Shown here: in pieces, positions 8,865 to 17,663 of the stretch
Position numbering within the stretch: the stretch's first letter is position 1
Layout: every line of letters begins with the position of its first letter
Source: Mycolicibacterium sp. CR10
GTDB lineage: Bacteria; Actinomycetota; Actinomycetes; Mycobacteriales; Mycobacteriaceae
Assembly: GCF_005222675.1 (NCBI RefSeq)
Contig: NZ_STGE01000040.1
Coordinates: 1-64,000 of the forward strand
Length of the DNA: 64,000 bases
Reading direction: 5' to 3'
The notes under the pieces: model-generated
The model's input: the letters and a program-made list of their open reading frames with translations, nothing else
The model's database searches: none
Told to the model about the DNA's origin: nothing
Program-made: the position numbers and the translations under genes

Positions 8865-9104
8865 ATGGCTATTGCTGATGGCGGACGTTCTGCCGGAGCG
8901 CGCTGGACGCTCACTGCGCTATTGCGGCGGCTGCAGCCCGCCCCGCGGCCCCGCCGCATCGCCCCGATCACCGTCGCGCTGCCGGCCGACCGGACGATCG
9001 CCGACGTGGCCGAGGTCCGCCCCCGGAAGAAGCGCCACTACCCGCAGCAGCGCGACTCGTTCATCGAGACGTCCTCGATGGCGCGGGAGATGTACCGCCT
9101 CTGA
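8865..9104 (+). CDS. small basic protein of unknown function, 79 aa
   Basis: The ATG at 8865 has GAGGTG about 8 bases upstream. The product (MAIADGGRSAGARWTL...) is rich in Arg and Pro in the middle (PAPRPRRIAPITV), has a RPRKKRHYPQQR basic patch and ends in SSMAREMYRL. There is no signal peptide or membrane segment. No family was recognised. A 31-codon frame at 8758-8853 precedes it but lacks a clear ribosome-binding site. Its position divergent from an HxlR regulator suggests co-regulation. Confidence 0.5.
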   Translation: MAIADGGRSAGARWTLTALLRRLQPAPRPRRIAPITVALPADRTIADVAEVRPRKKRHYPQQRDSFIETSSMAREMYRL

Positions 9105-9120
9105 CAACACCCCGCTGATT

Positions 9121-9187
9121 CCCGCCGCAATTGCCATCCACGCGCCGCCTACTCGGAGGACTGCGCGCGGAACGCAATTCCGGCGGG
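9121..9187. repeat. palindromic repeat, family A copy 4 (degenerate)
   Basis: Outer arms CCCGCCGCAATTGC and GCAATTCCGGCGGG pair with two mismatches. The centre contains CTACTCGG. It is more decayed than the other family A copies. Confidence 0.75.
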
Positions 9188-9519
9188 ATTTGGCTCGGGT
9201 GCACAGCGAAGATGCCACTGGATCGGGTTGTGGGCCCGCTGACGCGCGACAGCCGGGCACGATTCCCACACCAACTGGCACCGCTTCCAAACAACTGAGA
9301 CTGCCGAGATCGGCCTTCTGCCTGCGCATCGTGGTAAAAATGCAGCACTTACGCGGCACCCAGGCAGTACCCAGGCAGTACCCAGGTCATCGCACACGCA
9401 CCGGAATGTCGGAAACGGGCAACCAGTCGTCAGTCGATTGACATGCGTCCGGGCACCCCCGGCAAACATGAGGTAGCTTCAATCGACGAACCGACTGGCC
9501 GCAGCCGAGGAGAGAACCG
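9188..9519. other. intergenic region with a short tandem repeat
   Basis: No convincing gene is seen here. Three 11-bp direct units (ACCCAGGCAGT twice, then ACCCAGGTCAT) lie at 9358-9390, within the likely 5' region of the kinase gene. GAGGAGA at 9507-9513 is the kinase ribosome-binding site. Confidence 0.6.
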
Positions 9520-11286
9520 GTGAATGCGACACCATTCGGGCACTATCAGCTTCAGAAGCTGATCGGCCAGGGCGGGATGGGCGAGGTCTATCAGGCCTAC
9601 GACACCAAGACCGACCGGATCGTCGCACTGAAGGTATTGCCGCACCACATGGCGGTCGACGAGGTGTTCCAGGCCCGGTTCCGCCGGGAGTCGCAGGCGG
9701 CCGCGGGGGTCAACGACCCGCACGTGGTGCCCATTCACGGGTTCGGTGAGATCGACGGCCGGCTGTATCTGGACATGCGACTCATCGAGGGCAGCAATCT
9801 GGGCGCGATGCTCGCCGAGACCGAGAAGCCGCTGGGCGCACCGTTCGCGGTCAAGGTCGTCGAGCAGGTCGCCCACGCCCTGGACGCCGCGCACAAGGAC
9901 GGCCTGATCCACCGAGACATCAAGCCGTCCAACATCCTGATCACCAACCGCGACTTCGTGTACCTCATCGACTTCGGATTGGCCCGCACCGCGGGCGAGC
10001 AGGGGCTGACGACCGCGGGCAGCACCCTGGGCACCCTGGCCTACATGGCGCCGGAACGCTTCGAGGGCGGCGAGGTCGACGCCCGCTCCGACATCTACGC
10101 ACTGACCTGTGTGCTCTACGAATGTCTCACGGGCTCAAGGCCTTACCCCGCCGACAGCCTCGAGCAGCAGATCGCCGGCCACATGGTGCATCCGCTGCCG
10201 CGGCCGTCCGACTACGATCCCCGGCTCGCGGCCTTCGACGAGGTGATCGCCAAGGGCATGGCCAAAAAGCCCGCCAAGCGCTATCAGACCGCCGGCGAAC
10301 TGGGGGCCGCCGCGCGCCGCGCGCTCAACGCGCCGATGCGCCGGGACGGCAGCGGATCCCGGCACGCCGCCCGGCCGAAGCGCAAGAAGCCCAGGAAGTC
10401 GTTCATCGCGGCCGGTGCCGCGGCTCTCGTCGTCGTGGCGGCCGTGGCCGGGCTGTTCGTCTGGGCGCCGTGGCGCGACGGCGGCGACGAGGGCGGGTCG
10501 CCGCTGCCCGACGGGGCTGTCGCGTCGATTGCGGCGACGGTGCCCGCCGACATCCGCGACACCGGCAGGCTGGTGATCGGCGTGAACGTGCCCTACGCGC
10601 CGATGGAGTTCAAGAACGCCGACGGCCAGCTCGTCGGTTTCGACGTCGAGCTGATGAACGCCGTGTCCAAGGTGCTGGGTCTGGTCCCGGACTACCGCGT
10701 CACCTCCTTCGACACGATCCTGCCGGCGGTGCAGGACGGGACGTTCGATGTCGGGGTGTCGTCGGTCACCGACACCAAGGACCGCGAGGCGTCCGTCGAC
10801 TTCGTCACCTACTTCCAGGCGGGCACGCAGTGGGCCAAGCGGGCTGGCACCGCGGCCAACCCGAAATCTCCGTGCGGGCTGAGAGTCGGTGTCGCGCAGG
10901 CGACTTTGCAGGAGACCGAGGAGTTGCCCCGCAAGAGCGACGAATGTGTGGCCGCAGGCCAGGAGCCGGTGGACATCGTCGTGTCGTTCAGCCAGGACGA
11001 GGTCACCGCCGCGTTGATCAACGGGGAGGTCGACGCGATGTCCGCCGACTCGCCGGTGACGGGCTTCGCCATCAAGCTCAGCGGCGGAGACCTGGTGCCC
11101 GCGGGCGACATCGTCGACTCCGCTCCCTACGGCTGGCCCGTGCGCAAGGGCTCGGGCCTGGCGGAGTCGCTGCGGCTGGCGCTGGAACACCTGATGGAGG
11201 CCGGTGACTACCGGGCCATCGCCACGATGTGGGGCGTGGAGCGCGGAATGATCGACAAACCGATGGTCAACGGGGCGATCCGGTAG
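9520..11286 (+). CDS. Ser/Thr protein kinase fused to an extracytoplasmic solute-binding domain
   Basis: 588 aa from a GTG with GAGGAGA six bases upstream. Residues ~8-270 are a PknB-type kinase: GQGGMGEV loop, Lys38, HRDIKPSN at 131-138, DFG at 151, APE at 177-179. A basic linker (RPKRKKPRKS) leads to one membrane helix (~295-316). Residues ~345-575 form a family 3 amino-acid-type solute-binding domain (TGRLVIGVNVPYAPMEF, GFDVELMNAV, DTILPAVQDGTFDVGVSS). The kinase faces the cytoplasm and the binding domain the outside, so it should sense an external small molecule, by analogy with PASTA kinases that sense muropeptides. The ligand and substrates are unknown. Confidence 0.92.
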   Translation: MNATPFGHYQLQKLIGQGGMGEVYQAYDTKTDRIVALKVLPHHMAVDEVFQARFRRESQAAAGVNDPHVVPIHGFGEIDGRLYLDMRLIEGSNLGAMLAETEKPLGAPFAVKVVEQVAHALDAAHKDGLIHRDIKPSNILITNRDFVYLIDFGLARTAGEQGLTTAGSTLGTLAYMAPERFEGGEVDARSDIYALTCVLYECLTGSRPYPADSLEQQIAGHMVHPLPRPSDYDPRLAAFDEVIAKGMAKKPAKRYQTAGELGAAARRALNAPMRRDGSGSRHAARPKRKKPRKSFIAAGAAALVVVAAVAGLFVWAPWRDGGDEGGSPLPDGAVASIAATVPADIRDTGRLVIGVNVPYAPMEFKNADGQLVGFDVELMNAVSKVLGLVPDYRVTSFDTILPAVQDGTFDVGVSSVTDTKDREASVDFVTYFQAGTQWAKRAGTAANPKSPCGLRVGVAQATLQETEELPRKSDECVAAGQEPVDIVVSFSQDEVTAALINGEVDAMSADSPVTGFAIKLSGGDLVPAGDIVDSAPYGWPVRKGSGLAESLRLALEHLMEAGDYRAIATMWGVERGMIDKPMVNGAIR

Positions 11287-11319
11287 CCCGGCGCGCACCC
11301 CGCCTCGTACGCTCGGGTG

Positions 11320-12729
11320 ATGGCCCTACAGCCGACGACGTCCCGGACGTCCCTGCCGCCCGGCCCGCGACTGCCCCCGACGATCCAGGCCGCGCTGATG
11401 CTGAAGTTCGGTCCGCGGTTCGTCGCCGCATGCCGGCAGCGCTACGGCTCGACGTTCACGCTGCGTGTCGCCTCGATGGGCACGCTCGTCTACCTCACCG
11501 ACCCGGGCGACATCAAGACCGTGTTCTCCGGTGATCCCCGTATTTACCATGCGGGAGAGGCCAATTCGATGCTCAAGGGGCTTCTCGGCGACACCTCTGT
11601 TCTGGTCATCGACGACGACGTGCACCGCGACAGGCGACGGCTGATGCTGGCGCCGTTCGCCCGCGACGCCGTCGCGCGGCAGGTCCCGGTGATCGCCGAG
11701 ATCGCCGCGGACAACATCGCGGGCTGGCCCGTCGGTGTCACCTTTCCCGTCGCGCCGAAGATGTCGGAGATCACCCTCGAGGTCATCCTGCGGACGGTCA
11801 TCGGCGCCAGCGACCCGGCACGGTTGGCCGCGCTGCGGGAGGTGATGCCGCGGGTGCTCAGCGTGGGCCCGTGGGCGACGCTGGCGATCACCAACCCGAA
11901 ACTCATGCGACGCCGGCCGTGGCACAAGGTGCGCGACGCGATCGCCGAGGCCGACCGGCTGCTCTACGCCGAGATCGCCGATCGTCGTGCCGACCCCGAC
12001 CTGGCACACCGCACGGATGCGCTGGCGATGCTGATCCAGGCGGGGGACTCCGGGGCGGCTGCCGTACCTGATATCGCCGCCGGGGCGGCTCCGATGTCCG
12101 ACCGGGAGCTGCGCGACCAGCTGATGACCCTGCTGGTGGCCGGTCACGACACCACCGCGACCGGGCTGTCGTGGGCGCTGGAGCGGCTGACCCGCAACCC
12201 GGCGATCCTGACCCGGGCGGTGCGGGCGGCCCGCGATGGCGACGACGACTACCTCGATGCGGTGGTCAAGGAGACGCTGCGGATTCGGCCGGTGGTGTTC
12301 GACGTCGGCCGGGTGCTCAAGGAGCCGGTCGAGCTGGCCGGACACCTGCTGCCCGCGGGCGTGATGGTGATCCCGGGCATGGTGCTCGTGCACGCCAGTG
12401 ACGCGATCTACCCGCAGGCGGACCGGTTCGACCCGGACCGCATGGTCGGTGCGACGTTGAGCCCGTCGACGTACCTGCCGTTCGGCGGCGGCAATCGGCG
12501 CTGCCTGGGCGCGACGTTCGCGACCGTCGAGTTCCGGGTGGTGCTGGCCGAGATCCTGCGCCGTGTCGAGCTCGCGACCACCGACAAGCCGGCGGAGCGC
12601 AGGCGCCTCAAGCACGTCATCTTCGTGCCGCACCGCGGCGCCCAGGTTCGTGTCCGAGCCAGATCGGCGGTTGCTGAGGGCCCCGCACACCAGGCTCCGT
12701 CCTGCCCTGTCGGCGGCACGTCGTCGTAG
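11320..12729 (+). CDS. cytochrome P450
   Basis: 469 aa; the ATG at 11320 directly follows an alternative GTG at 11317. The I-helix oxygen-activation motif is AGHDTTATG, the K-helix ExxR is in VKETLRIRP, the PERF-like segment is DRFDPDRMVG, and the haem-binding loop is FGGGNRRCLGA with the Cys ligand. The Pro-rich N-terminus (SLPPGPRLPPT) resembles mycobacterial CYP135/138-type enzymes, but a CYP number cannot be assigned by eye. It lies 33 bp after the kinase stop, so the two may share a transcript. A soluble monooxygenase of unknown substrate. Confidence 0.92.
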   Translation: MALQPTTSRTSLPPGPRLPPTIQAALMLKFGPRFVAACRQRYGSTFTLRVASMGTLVYLTDPGDIKTVFSGDPRIYHAGEANSMLKGLLGDTSVLVIDDDVHRDRRRLMLAPFARDAVARQVPVIAEIAADNIAGWPVGVTFPVAPKMSEITLEVILRTVIGASDPARLAALREVMPRVLSVGPWATLAITNPKLMRRRPWHKVRDAIAEADRLLYAEIADRRADPDLAHRTDALAMLIQAGDSGAAAVPDIAAGAAPMSDRELRDQLMTLLVAGHDTTATGLSWALERLTRNPAILTRAVRAARDGDDDYLDAVVKETLRIRPVVFDVGRVLKEPVELAGHLLPAGVMVIPGMVLVHASDAIYPQADRFDPDRMVGATLSPSTYLPFGGGNRRCLGATFATVEFRVVLAEILRRVELATTDKPAERRRLKHVIFVPHRGAQVRVRARSAVAEGPAHQAPSCPVGGTSS

Positions 12730-12771
12730 CGGCGAGCTCCGCGAGAATGGGGCCTTGACCACTGCGGAGAA

Positions 12772-12792
12772 GCAGGTGGGTGTAGTCTGGGG
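12772..12792 (+). promoter_or_regulatory. motif shared with the glycosyltransferase upstream regions
   Basis: GCAGGTGGGTGTAGTCTGGG occurs here upstream of the DUF5994 locus and recurs almost unchanged at 30565 before glycosyltransferase 2, with a looser version at 14241 before glycosyltransferase 1. It may be a shared promoter or activator site; no sigma-factor class is assigned. Confidence 0.4.
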
Positions 12793-12921
12793 CCTAGGCG
12801 AGTTCGCACGAACGGTCGATTCTGACAAGTTTTGAACGCGAAGACACTCAGCCCGCGACGCGATCCTCTTCGCTCGGACATAGTGCGGGGTGCGTCCCCG
12901 TACCACCCAAGGACGTAGCTT

Positions 12922-13062
12922 ATGGATTCGTCTGATCTTTTTTCACATCGTCAGGCGCCGGAGAAATCCGCAACCGGCAAGAGCTCCCAAGAGCCAGTGC
13001 AGGCCCCCGTTTTCTCGGACCAGCCCAAAAAGAACTCATCTGCCGATTCGCCATCCCCGTGA
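12922..13062 (+). CDS. small polar protein, 46 aa, translationally coupled to DUF5994 gene
   Basis: The ATG at 12922 has AAGGA nine bases upstream. The product (MDSSDLFSHRQAPEKS...) is hydrophilic, rich in Ser, Pro, Lys and Gln, with no cysteines or hydrophobic segment, and is likely disordered. Its TGA overlaps the GTG of the next gene as GTGA, the usual coupling arrangement. It may be a real leader cistron for the DUF5994 gene. No family was recognised. Confidence 0.45.
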   Translation: MDSSDLFSHRQAPEKSATGKSSQEPVQAPVFSDQPKKNSSADSPSP

Positions 13063-13544
13063 ATGGGTTGGCGCGGTCCCGCCGCGCTTCCCGGCCCGTA
13101 AGGGTCACCCTCGGCAGGGAGCTCGGCGGCGAGATCGACGGCGCATGGTGGCCGCATACGGCCTCGGTCGCCACGGAACTGCCGGAGCTCGTCGGCGCCC
13201 TGCACCGGGCGCTGGGTGAGATCGTCGACATCCGGATCAACTGGTCGGCGACCGAAGGACAGCTCGACCTGGAGACGATCGCCACCGGCGCGCGATTGAT
13301 GCGTGCCGGTGAGCAGTACCGTCGGCCCCGCCTGATGGTGGTCGTCGGTCGCGACGCGTCTGCGAAACTTCTTGTCGTGCCGAGCATGACGTCACAAGCC
13401 CTCGGTTTGATGGTGCTGCGCACCGCAGCGGGGCTGCCCACGTCGGGCGGCACCGGCGATTCCCGGCTCTTCGAAACGGCCCGTGTGGTGATGCGACTCG
13501 CGGAAGCCGAGAGCACGAAGTGGTGTAACCCGATCAGTTCCTGA
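13059..13544 (+). CDS. DUF5994 family protein
   Basis: 161 aa. The segments GELGGEIDGAWWPHT-like (here RELGGEIDGAWWPHTAS), LPELVGALHRALG and WCNPIS-like C-terminus match the mycobacterial/actinobacterial DUF5994 pattern. No catalytic motif is evident and the biochemical role is unknown. The GTG start overlaps the stop of the 46-aa frame. Upstream lies a hairpin and a motif also found before the two glycosyltransferase genes, suggesting shared, possibly stress-related control; that regulation is an inference. Confidence 0.8.
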   Translation: MNGLARSRRASRPVRVTLGRELGGEIDGAWWPHTASVATELPELVGALHRALGEIVDIRINWSATEGQLDLETIATGARLMRAGEQYRRPRLMVVVGRDASAKLLVVPSMTSQALGLMVLRTAAGLPTSGGTGDSRLFETARVVMRLAEAESTKWCNPISS

Positions 13545-13727
13545 CGCGCCGCCGGCCGCATCAAAACACTGCGCTTCTGAGGTACTACCTGACACCCAGT
13601 ACGGAGTGCGTTGATCTACGCCCGAATTCGGGCGGTCTTCGTGAGGTCAGGGCCGAAAGTGGAACGTGCTAGCCTTGAGGCGGATGTCTGTCTGACATCT
13701 ATTCAGAATGACGGAAGTTGAAAGAGT

Positions 13728-13931
13728 ATGGCACAGGGAACTGTGAAGTGGTTCAACGGCGATAAGGGCTTCGGCTTCATCGCCCCCGATGGCGGCGCAG
13801 AAGATGTGTTCGTTCACTACTCGGAAATCAGTGGGAGCGGATACCGCTCGCTCGAGGAAAACCAGCGCGTTCAGTTCGAGGTCGAACAGGGCGCCAAGGG
13901 ACCTCAGGCGGTCGGCGTTACTGCCGTCTAA
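13728..13931 (+). CDS. cspA: cold-shock protein
   Basis: 67 aa, the normal length for a single cold-shock domain. RNP1 (KGFGFI) and RNP2 (DVFVHYSEI) single-strand nucleic-acid-binding motifs are intact after the MAQGTVKWFN start. It should bind RNA or ssDNA as a chaperone. The 180-bp 5' region carries a small hairpin (GATGTC-TGTCT-GACATC near 13682), consistent with a structured leader as is usual for csp genes. It is followed by a strong hairpin terminator shared with a convergent small gene. Confidence 0.95.
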   Translation: MAQGTVKWFNGDKGFGFIAPDGGAEDVFVHYSEISGSGYRSLEENQRVQFEVEQGAKGPQAVGVTAV

Positions 13932-13948
13932 TCGGCACAAACCCGTAA

Positions 13949-13983
13949 TGTGGGCTGGTGGGGATAATCCCTACCAGCCCACA
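13949..13983. terminator. bidirectional hairpin terminator between cspA and a small minus-strand gene
   Basis: TGTGGGCTGGT pairs perfectly with ACCAGCCCACA, and the inner GGGAT/ATCCC extends the stem. It lies exactly between two convergent genes. Confidence 0.75.
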
Positions 13984-14015
13984 TCTGGTTTATCACCCGG
14001 TAAAAGCGTTGCGGC

Positions 14016-14153
14016 TCAGCGCTTCTTGTCGTGAACGGCCGACTCGATAGCCGAGGATTTCGAATCCGACTTCGCGTGCTTGGCGGCGCGTTTCTCCTTC
14101 AGAGATTTGCCGGATTTCTTGGTCATGGTCTGCCGCGGAGATTTGTCGGACAT
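14016..14153 (-). CDS. small Lys/Ser-rich basic protein, 45 aa
   Basis: The ATG at 14153 is preceded by AGGGG. The product MSDKSPRQTMTKKSGKSLKE... is strongly basic with many Ser and Lys/Arg residues, contains KEKRAAKHAK, and ends HDKKR. Composition suggests nucleic-acid binding or a disordered stress protein. Such tiny basic proteins recur in mycobacteria, but no named family is assigned. It converges with cspA and the two share the hairpin between them. Confidence 0.6.
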   Translation of the reverse strand: MSDKSPRQTMTKKSGKSLKEKRAAKHAKSDSKSSAIESAVHDKKR

Positions 14154-14240
14154 GTGCCGGCCCCTTGATTGTGGGGGCCTGAGTGGTCCCGATAGTTCGA
14201 CCTTACCCCGCGTGACCCGGCGGGGTCCCGCGTCGTCCGG

Positions 14241-14374
14241 GCAGGTCGCAGGGGTGTAACGTCGAAGAAGTTGGGAACCCAGCCAGTCCGGGATGCGTCA
14301 GCTCTTCAGCTCTGACCTCGCCGAGCAACCGCTCACGCCGGACACGCCGGTAGCAACCGTACGTCTGGATTGTC
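14241..14374 (+). promoter_or_regulatory. long 5' region of glycosyltransferase 1, resembling that of glycosyltransferase 2
   Basis: GCAGGT...GGGGTGTAACG at 14241-14261, CCAGTCCGG near 14283 and CACGCCGGTAGCAA near 14343 have counterparts in the same order upstream of the second glycosyltransferase (30565-30703). This suggests a shared promoter and leader. Confidence 0.4.
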
Positions 14375-15556
14375 TTGAACACTGTGCCCAGTTTCGACTC
14401 CATACTGGCTCCTGCTGTGCGGCAACCACTTTCTCGCACCGTCCGGTTCGGCATCCTCGGCACCACCCGCTCGTCCCCGTGCGGCGTGGCGAACTTCAGC
14501 GCCGCGCTCTCCGAGGCGCTCAGCGCCCACGGCTCCCAGGTCGGCGTCGTGCGCGTCGCCGACGAGTCACCGACGCCGGACGATGACGGTGTCATTGGAG
14601 AGCTTGTCAGCGGGTCGGCGGAGTCCGTGGCGGCCTGCGCGGCCACCCTCAACAACAGCGACGTCGCGGTGATCCACTTCGACCACCACGTCTACGGCGG
14701 TGTCGACGGCGACGAGGTGCTCGGCGTCGTCGAGGCGTTGCGGGTTCCCCTCATCGTCGTCGTCCACGACGTTCTCAAAGACCCGACGCCACATCAGCAT
14801 TGGGTTCTCGACACGATCATCGCCAAGTCCGACCGGGTGGTGGTGATGTCCGAATCGGCGCGGCAACGGCTCTGTGGCGCCCACACCGTCGATCAGCGCA
14901 AGGTCGTGACGATTCCGCACGGCGCGACGATCCCGACCGGCGCCCGCCCGAAGCGCGCGAGCCGACCCACCCTGCTGACGTGGGGCCTGCTGCGCCCGGG
15001 GAAGGGCATCGAGCGGGTCATCGACGCGATGGTGTCGCTGCGCACCGTGGCCGGCCGACCGCGCTACCTGGTGGTGGGCCGGACGCACCCGGATGTCGAG
15101 GCCGCCGACGGCGAGGCGTACCGCGACGCGCTCATCGAGCGGGCGAAGAACGCCGGGGTGGCGGACTGCGTGTCCATCGATGCTCGGCACTACGACACCG
15201 CAATGCTGACGTCGGTGATCCAGTCGGCGTCGTTGATCGTGCTGCCCTACGACTCGAAAGACCAAGTGACGTCCGGTGTTCTCGTGGACGCCATCGCCAG
15301 CGGCAGGCCTGTGGTGGCCACCGCCTTCCCGCACGCCGTCGAGTTGCTCAGCGGCGGTGCGGGCACGTTCGTCGACCACGACGATCCGGATGCGCTGGCG
15401 CTGGCGCTGCGCCAGGTTCTGACGCAGCCACGGTTGTCCGGATCGATGGCCGCCAAGGCCCGTGAGATGGGACCGGAGCTGGAGTGGTCGTCGGTGGCTG
15501 CCACCTACATCGATCTGGCGCAACGCATCCTCGCCGAGCGCCGAGTATCGCGATGA
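14375..15556 (+). CDS. GT4-type glycosyltransferase 1
   Basis: 393 aa from a TTG that aligns with the TTG of the paralogue at 30704; a GTG at 14384 is the alternative. GT-B features are the N-terminal PCGVANFSAALSEAL, the acceptor-side HDVLKDPTPHQ, LTWGLLRPGKGIERVIDA (nucleotide-sugar phosphate-binding) and VLPYDSKDQVTSGVL with AIASGRPVVAT. It should transfer a hexose from a nucleotide sugar in the cytoplasm; donor and acceptor are unknown. The next gene is a transglutaminase-like protein 7 bp downstream. A close paralogue lies 16 kb away, also a few kb before a DesA3 gene. Confidence 0.85.
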   Translation: MNTVPSFDSILAPAVRQPLSRTVRFGILGTTRSSPCGVANFSAALSEALSAHGSQVGVVRVADESPTPDDDGVIGELVSGSAESVAACAATLNNSDVAVIHFDHHVYGGVDGDEVLGVVEALRVPLIVVVHDVLKDPTPHQHWVLDTIIAKSDRVVVMSESARQRLCGAHTVDQRKVVTIPHGATIPTGARPKRASRPTLLTWGLLRPGKGIERVIDAMVSLRTVAGRPRYLVVGRTHPDVEAADGEAYRDALIERAKNAGVADCVSIDARHYDTAMLTSVIQSASLIVLPYDSKDQVTSGVLVDAIASGRPVVATAFPHAVELLSGGAGTFVDHDDPDALALALRQVLTQPRLSGSMAAKAREMGPELEWSSVAATYIDLAQRILAERRVSR

Positions 15557-15563
15557 CCTGCCT

Positions 15564-16382
15564 GTGACCGATGGCCCGATGAGGCGGATCGTAGGCGCAG
15601 AACTCGACATCGACATCACCGCGCCGTCGACGCTGGAGTTCCAGATCGCCGTCGCACCGCACCCGAACACCGAGGTCTACGAGTCGCTGTCCTTCGTTCT
15701 GGACGGAAAGCCGTTGCAGCCGTTGGAGATCAGCGGCTCGCACGGCAACCGGATCCACCAGCTCGAGGTCGCTACGGGACACCTCGAGGTCGTCTACGGC
15801 GCGACGATCGTCGGGCGGACGGATCCGGCCCCGGTGACCGATTACGACAGATCGGTGTACCTGCGCCCGAGCCGTTATGCGGAGGCGGACAAGTTCTACG
15901 GCTTCGCCGCAACCGAATTCGACAGCTTCATCGACTCGACGAACCTGCTGGAGAACGTGTCCTCCTGGGTCGGCGGTCGTCTCAACTATGTGCCGGGGTC
16001 CAGTGACCCCATCGACGGTGCGGTGGAGACCCTGCTCTCCGGGGCCGGGGTGTGCCGCGACTTCGTCCACCTCGTGGTGGCGCTGCTGCGGGCCGTCAAC
16101 GTGCCCGCCCGCGCCGTCTCGGTGTATGCCCCGGGCCTGTACCCGATGGACTTCCACGCGGTCGCCGAGGCGTTCATCGAGGGACGGTGGCGGGTGGTCG
16201 ACGCCACGCTGCTGGCGCCGCGGCAGAGCCTGGTGCGCATCGCCACCGGACGCGACGCCGCCGACACGGCGTTCCTCGACAGCCATGACGGGATGATCGC
16301 GTTGAACAGACTCCAGGTGAGCGCGATTGTCGACGGTGAACTTCCCCGGGACTCGATCGACCGGCTGGTCTCGCTCAGCTGA
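15564..16382 (+). CDS. transglutaminase-like (papain-fold) protein
   Basis: 272 aa. The Cys-His-Asp triad is visible: GVCRDFVHLV (Cys), DFHAVAEAFI (His) and WRVVDATLLA (Asp), typical of the bacterial transglutaminase-like N/core proteins. An N-terminal beta-rich domain (LDIDITAPSTLEFQIAV) precedes it. The GTG at 15564 is preferred for spacing from the glycosyltransferase stop, but an ATG at 15579 is also possible. Members act as proteases or amidases, some on peptides or glycoproteins; the substrate is unknown. It ends overlapping the convergent gene by 8 bp. Confidence 0.85.
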   Translation: MTDGPMRRIVGAELDIDITAPSTLEFQIAVAPHPNTEVYESLSFVLDGKPLQPLEISGSHGNRIHQLEVATGHLEVVYGATIVGRTDPAPVTDYDRSVYLRPSRYAEADKFYGFAATEFDSFIDSTNLLENVSSWVGGRLNYVPGSSDPIDGAVETLLSGAGVCRDFVHLVVALLRAVNVPARAVSVYAPGLYPMDFHAVAEAFIEGRWRVVDATLLAPRQSLVRIATGRDAADTAFLDSHDGMIALNRLQVSAIVDGELPRDSIDRLVSLS

Positions 16383-17535
16383 CGCGGACCCGATGGGGAT
16401 AGGCGTCGTCGCGGTGCTGAAACGACAGGATGCCGGGATTGACCACGACCCCGTCGCGGATCTCGATGGCGCGCGCGATCGTCGGGGTCGCCTCCCACGC
16501 CGCGGGCCCGGACAGCACCGTGTCGAGGTGCGGCAGCAGGGCCTCGCTGATCTCCCACGTCGCCGAGTTCCACAGATACGACGGGCTGTGGTCCACGGCG
16601 TAGTAGTGCACGCCGTTGGGCATGCCGACCATCGGCTCGGCGAACGACGTCGGCGTCGCCCAGCTGAAGCCCATGCCCGCGTCGCAGGAGACGTCGACGA
16701 TGAGGCTGCCCGGGGTGAAGGCGGCCAGGTCGGCCTCGGTGGCGAACACCAGGGGCGCGTCGGGGTCCTGCAGCACGCAGTTGACGACGATGTCGAAGTC
16801 GGCCAGGAAGTCGGCCACCGGGACACGTCCGTCGGGGGTGTCCGCCCAGACCCGGTCGGGAGTGTCGGCGTCGGCGCCCATCTGCAGGATCTGGGTGGAG
16901 TGGATCGGCGACGCGACGGCCGCGACGTCGCGGTTGGTCAGCACGTGCACCTCGTCGACGCCGTGGGAGTTCAGGGCGGTGACGGCGCCGCGGGCGGTAG
17001 CGCCGAACCCGAGGACGGCGGCGCGCAGCCTGCGGCCGTAGCTGCCGGTGATCCCGATCAGCGCCATGGCGTGCAGCACCGAGCAGTAACCCGCCAGCTC
17101 GTTGTTCTTGTGGAAGACGTGCAGGTTGAACCCGCCGTCGGCGTGCCAGTGGTTCATCGCCTCGAACGCGATCAGTGTCAGCCGGCTGTCGATGGCGATC
17201 TGGGTGAGGGGGGTGTCCTGCACGCAGTGCGGCCATCCCCAGACGATCTGGCCGTCACGCATCTCCGCCAGGTCCTCGGACTGCACCTTGGGGAGCAGGA
17301 TGACGTCGCAGTCGGCGACGAGTTGCTCGCGGGTGCCGATCCCGCCGACCAGGCCGGCCAGCCCGTCGTCGGTGGCGCCGAACTCGGAGCCGTACCCGTT
17401 CTCGACGAAGATCCGGGACCGCAGCGCGGGGTCGATTCTGTCGAAATGCTCGGGGTGAATCGGCAGCCGGTGTTCGTCGGGTTTGCGCGAGTGGGCCAGG
17501 ATTCCCAGCGAAAGCTGTTCACCGTCAACGGTCAT
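16375..17535 (-). CDS. alanine dehydrogenase / N5-(carboxyethyl)ornithine synthase-like enzyme
   Basis: 386 aa from the ATG at 17535. The N-terminal half has the AlaDH/PNT-type substrate domain (SRKPDEHRLPIHPEHF with the conserved Arg/Lys positions, EAMNHW) and the second half a Rossmann NAD(P) site (AAVLGFGATARGAVTAL). The layout and SRKxxERRLPIHP-like opening resemble CeoS, which joins pyruvate and ornithine reductively, more than alanine dehydrogenase. It is divergent from DesA3-1, with 245 bp between them that includes the palindrome CCTGGGGACCCAGG at 17557. The actual amino-acid substrate is not established. Confidence 0.75.
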   Translation of the reverse strand: MTVDGEQLSLGILAHSRKPDEHRLPIHPEHFDRIDPALRSRIFVENGYGSEFGATDDGLAGLVGGIGTREQLVADCDVILLPKVQSEDLAEMRDGQIVWGWPHCVQDTPLTQIAIDSRLTLIAFEAMNHWHADGGFNLHVFHKNNELAGYCSVLHAMALIGITGSYGRRLRAAVLGFGATARGAVTALNSHGVDEVHVLTNRDVAAVASPIHSTQILQMGADADTPDRVWADTPDGRVPVADFLADFDIVVNCVLQDPDAPLVFATEADLAAFTPGSLIVDVSCDAGMGFSWATPTSFAEPMVGMPNGVHYYAVDHSPSYLWNSATWEISEALLPHLDTVLSGPAAWEATPTIARAIEIRDGVVVNPGILSFQHRDDAYPHRVRVS

Positions 17536-17634
17536 CCGACTACGCCGGCCTCCGGTCCTGGGGACCCAGGTTGGTCCCGACTTCCTGACCTTACCCGCCG
17601 GCACCCGTCAGGCCCGCGCCTCGATCCCGTCGCG

Positions 17635-17663
17635 TTGACGCATTCAGTCGGCCTCACTAACCT
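17635..17663 (+). promoter_or_regulatory. sigma-A-like promoter for DesA3-1
   Basis: TTGACG, then a 17-bp spacer, then TAACCT (TANNNT). This would start transcription near 17670 and give a leader of about 110 nt before the TTG at 17781. Confidence 0.5.

Noticed and set aside
11326..12906. 526-codon minus-strand frame opposite the P450
   Set aside because: It has no recognisable motif, and the opposite strand has all P450 signatures.
15348..17236. Long Arg/Pro-rich open frames antisense to or out of frame with the transglutaminase-like and CeoS-like genes
   Set aside because: Low-complexity Arg/Pro composition and full overlap with genes that show catalytic motifs.
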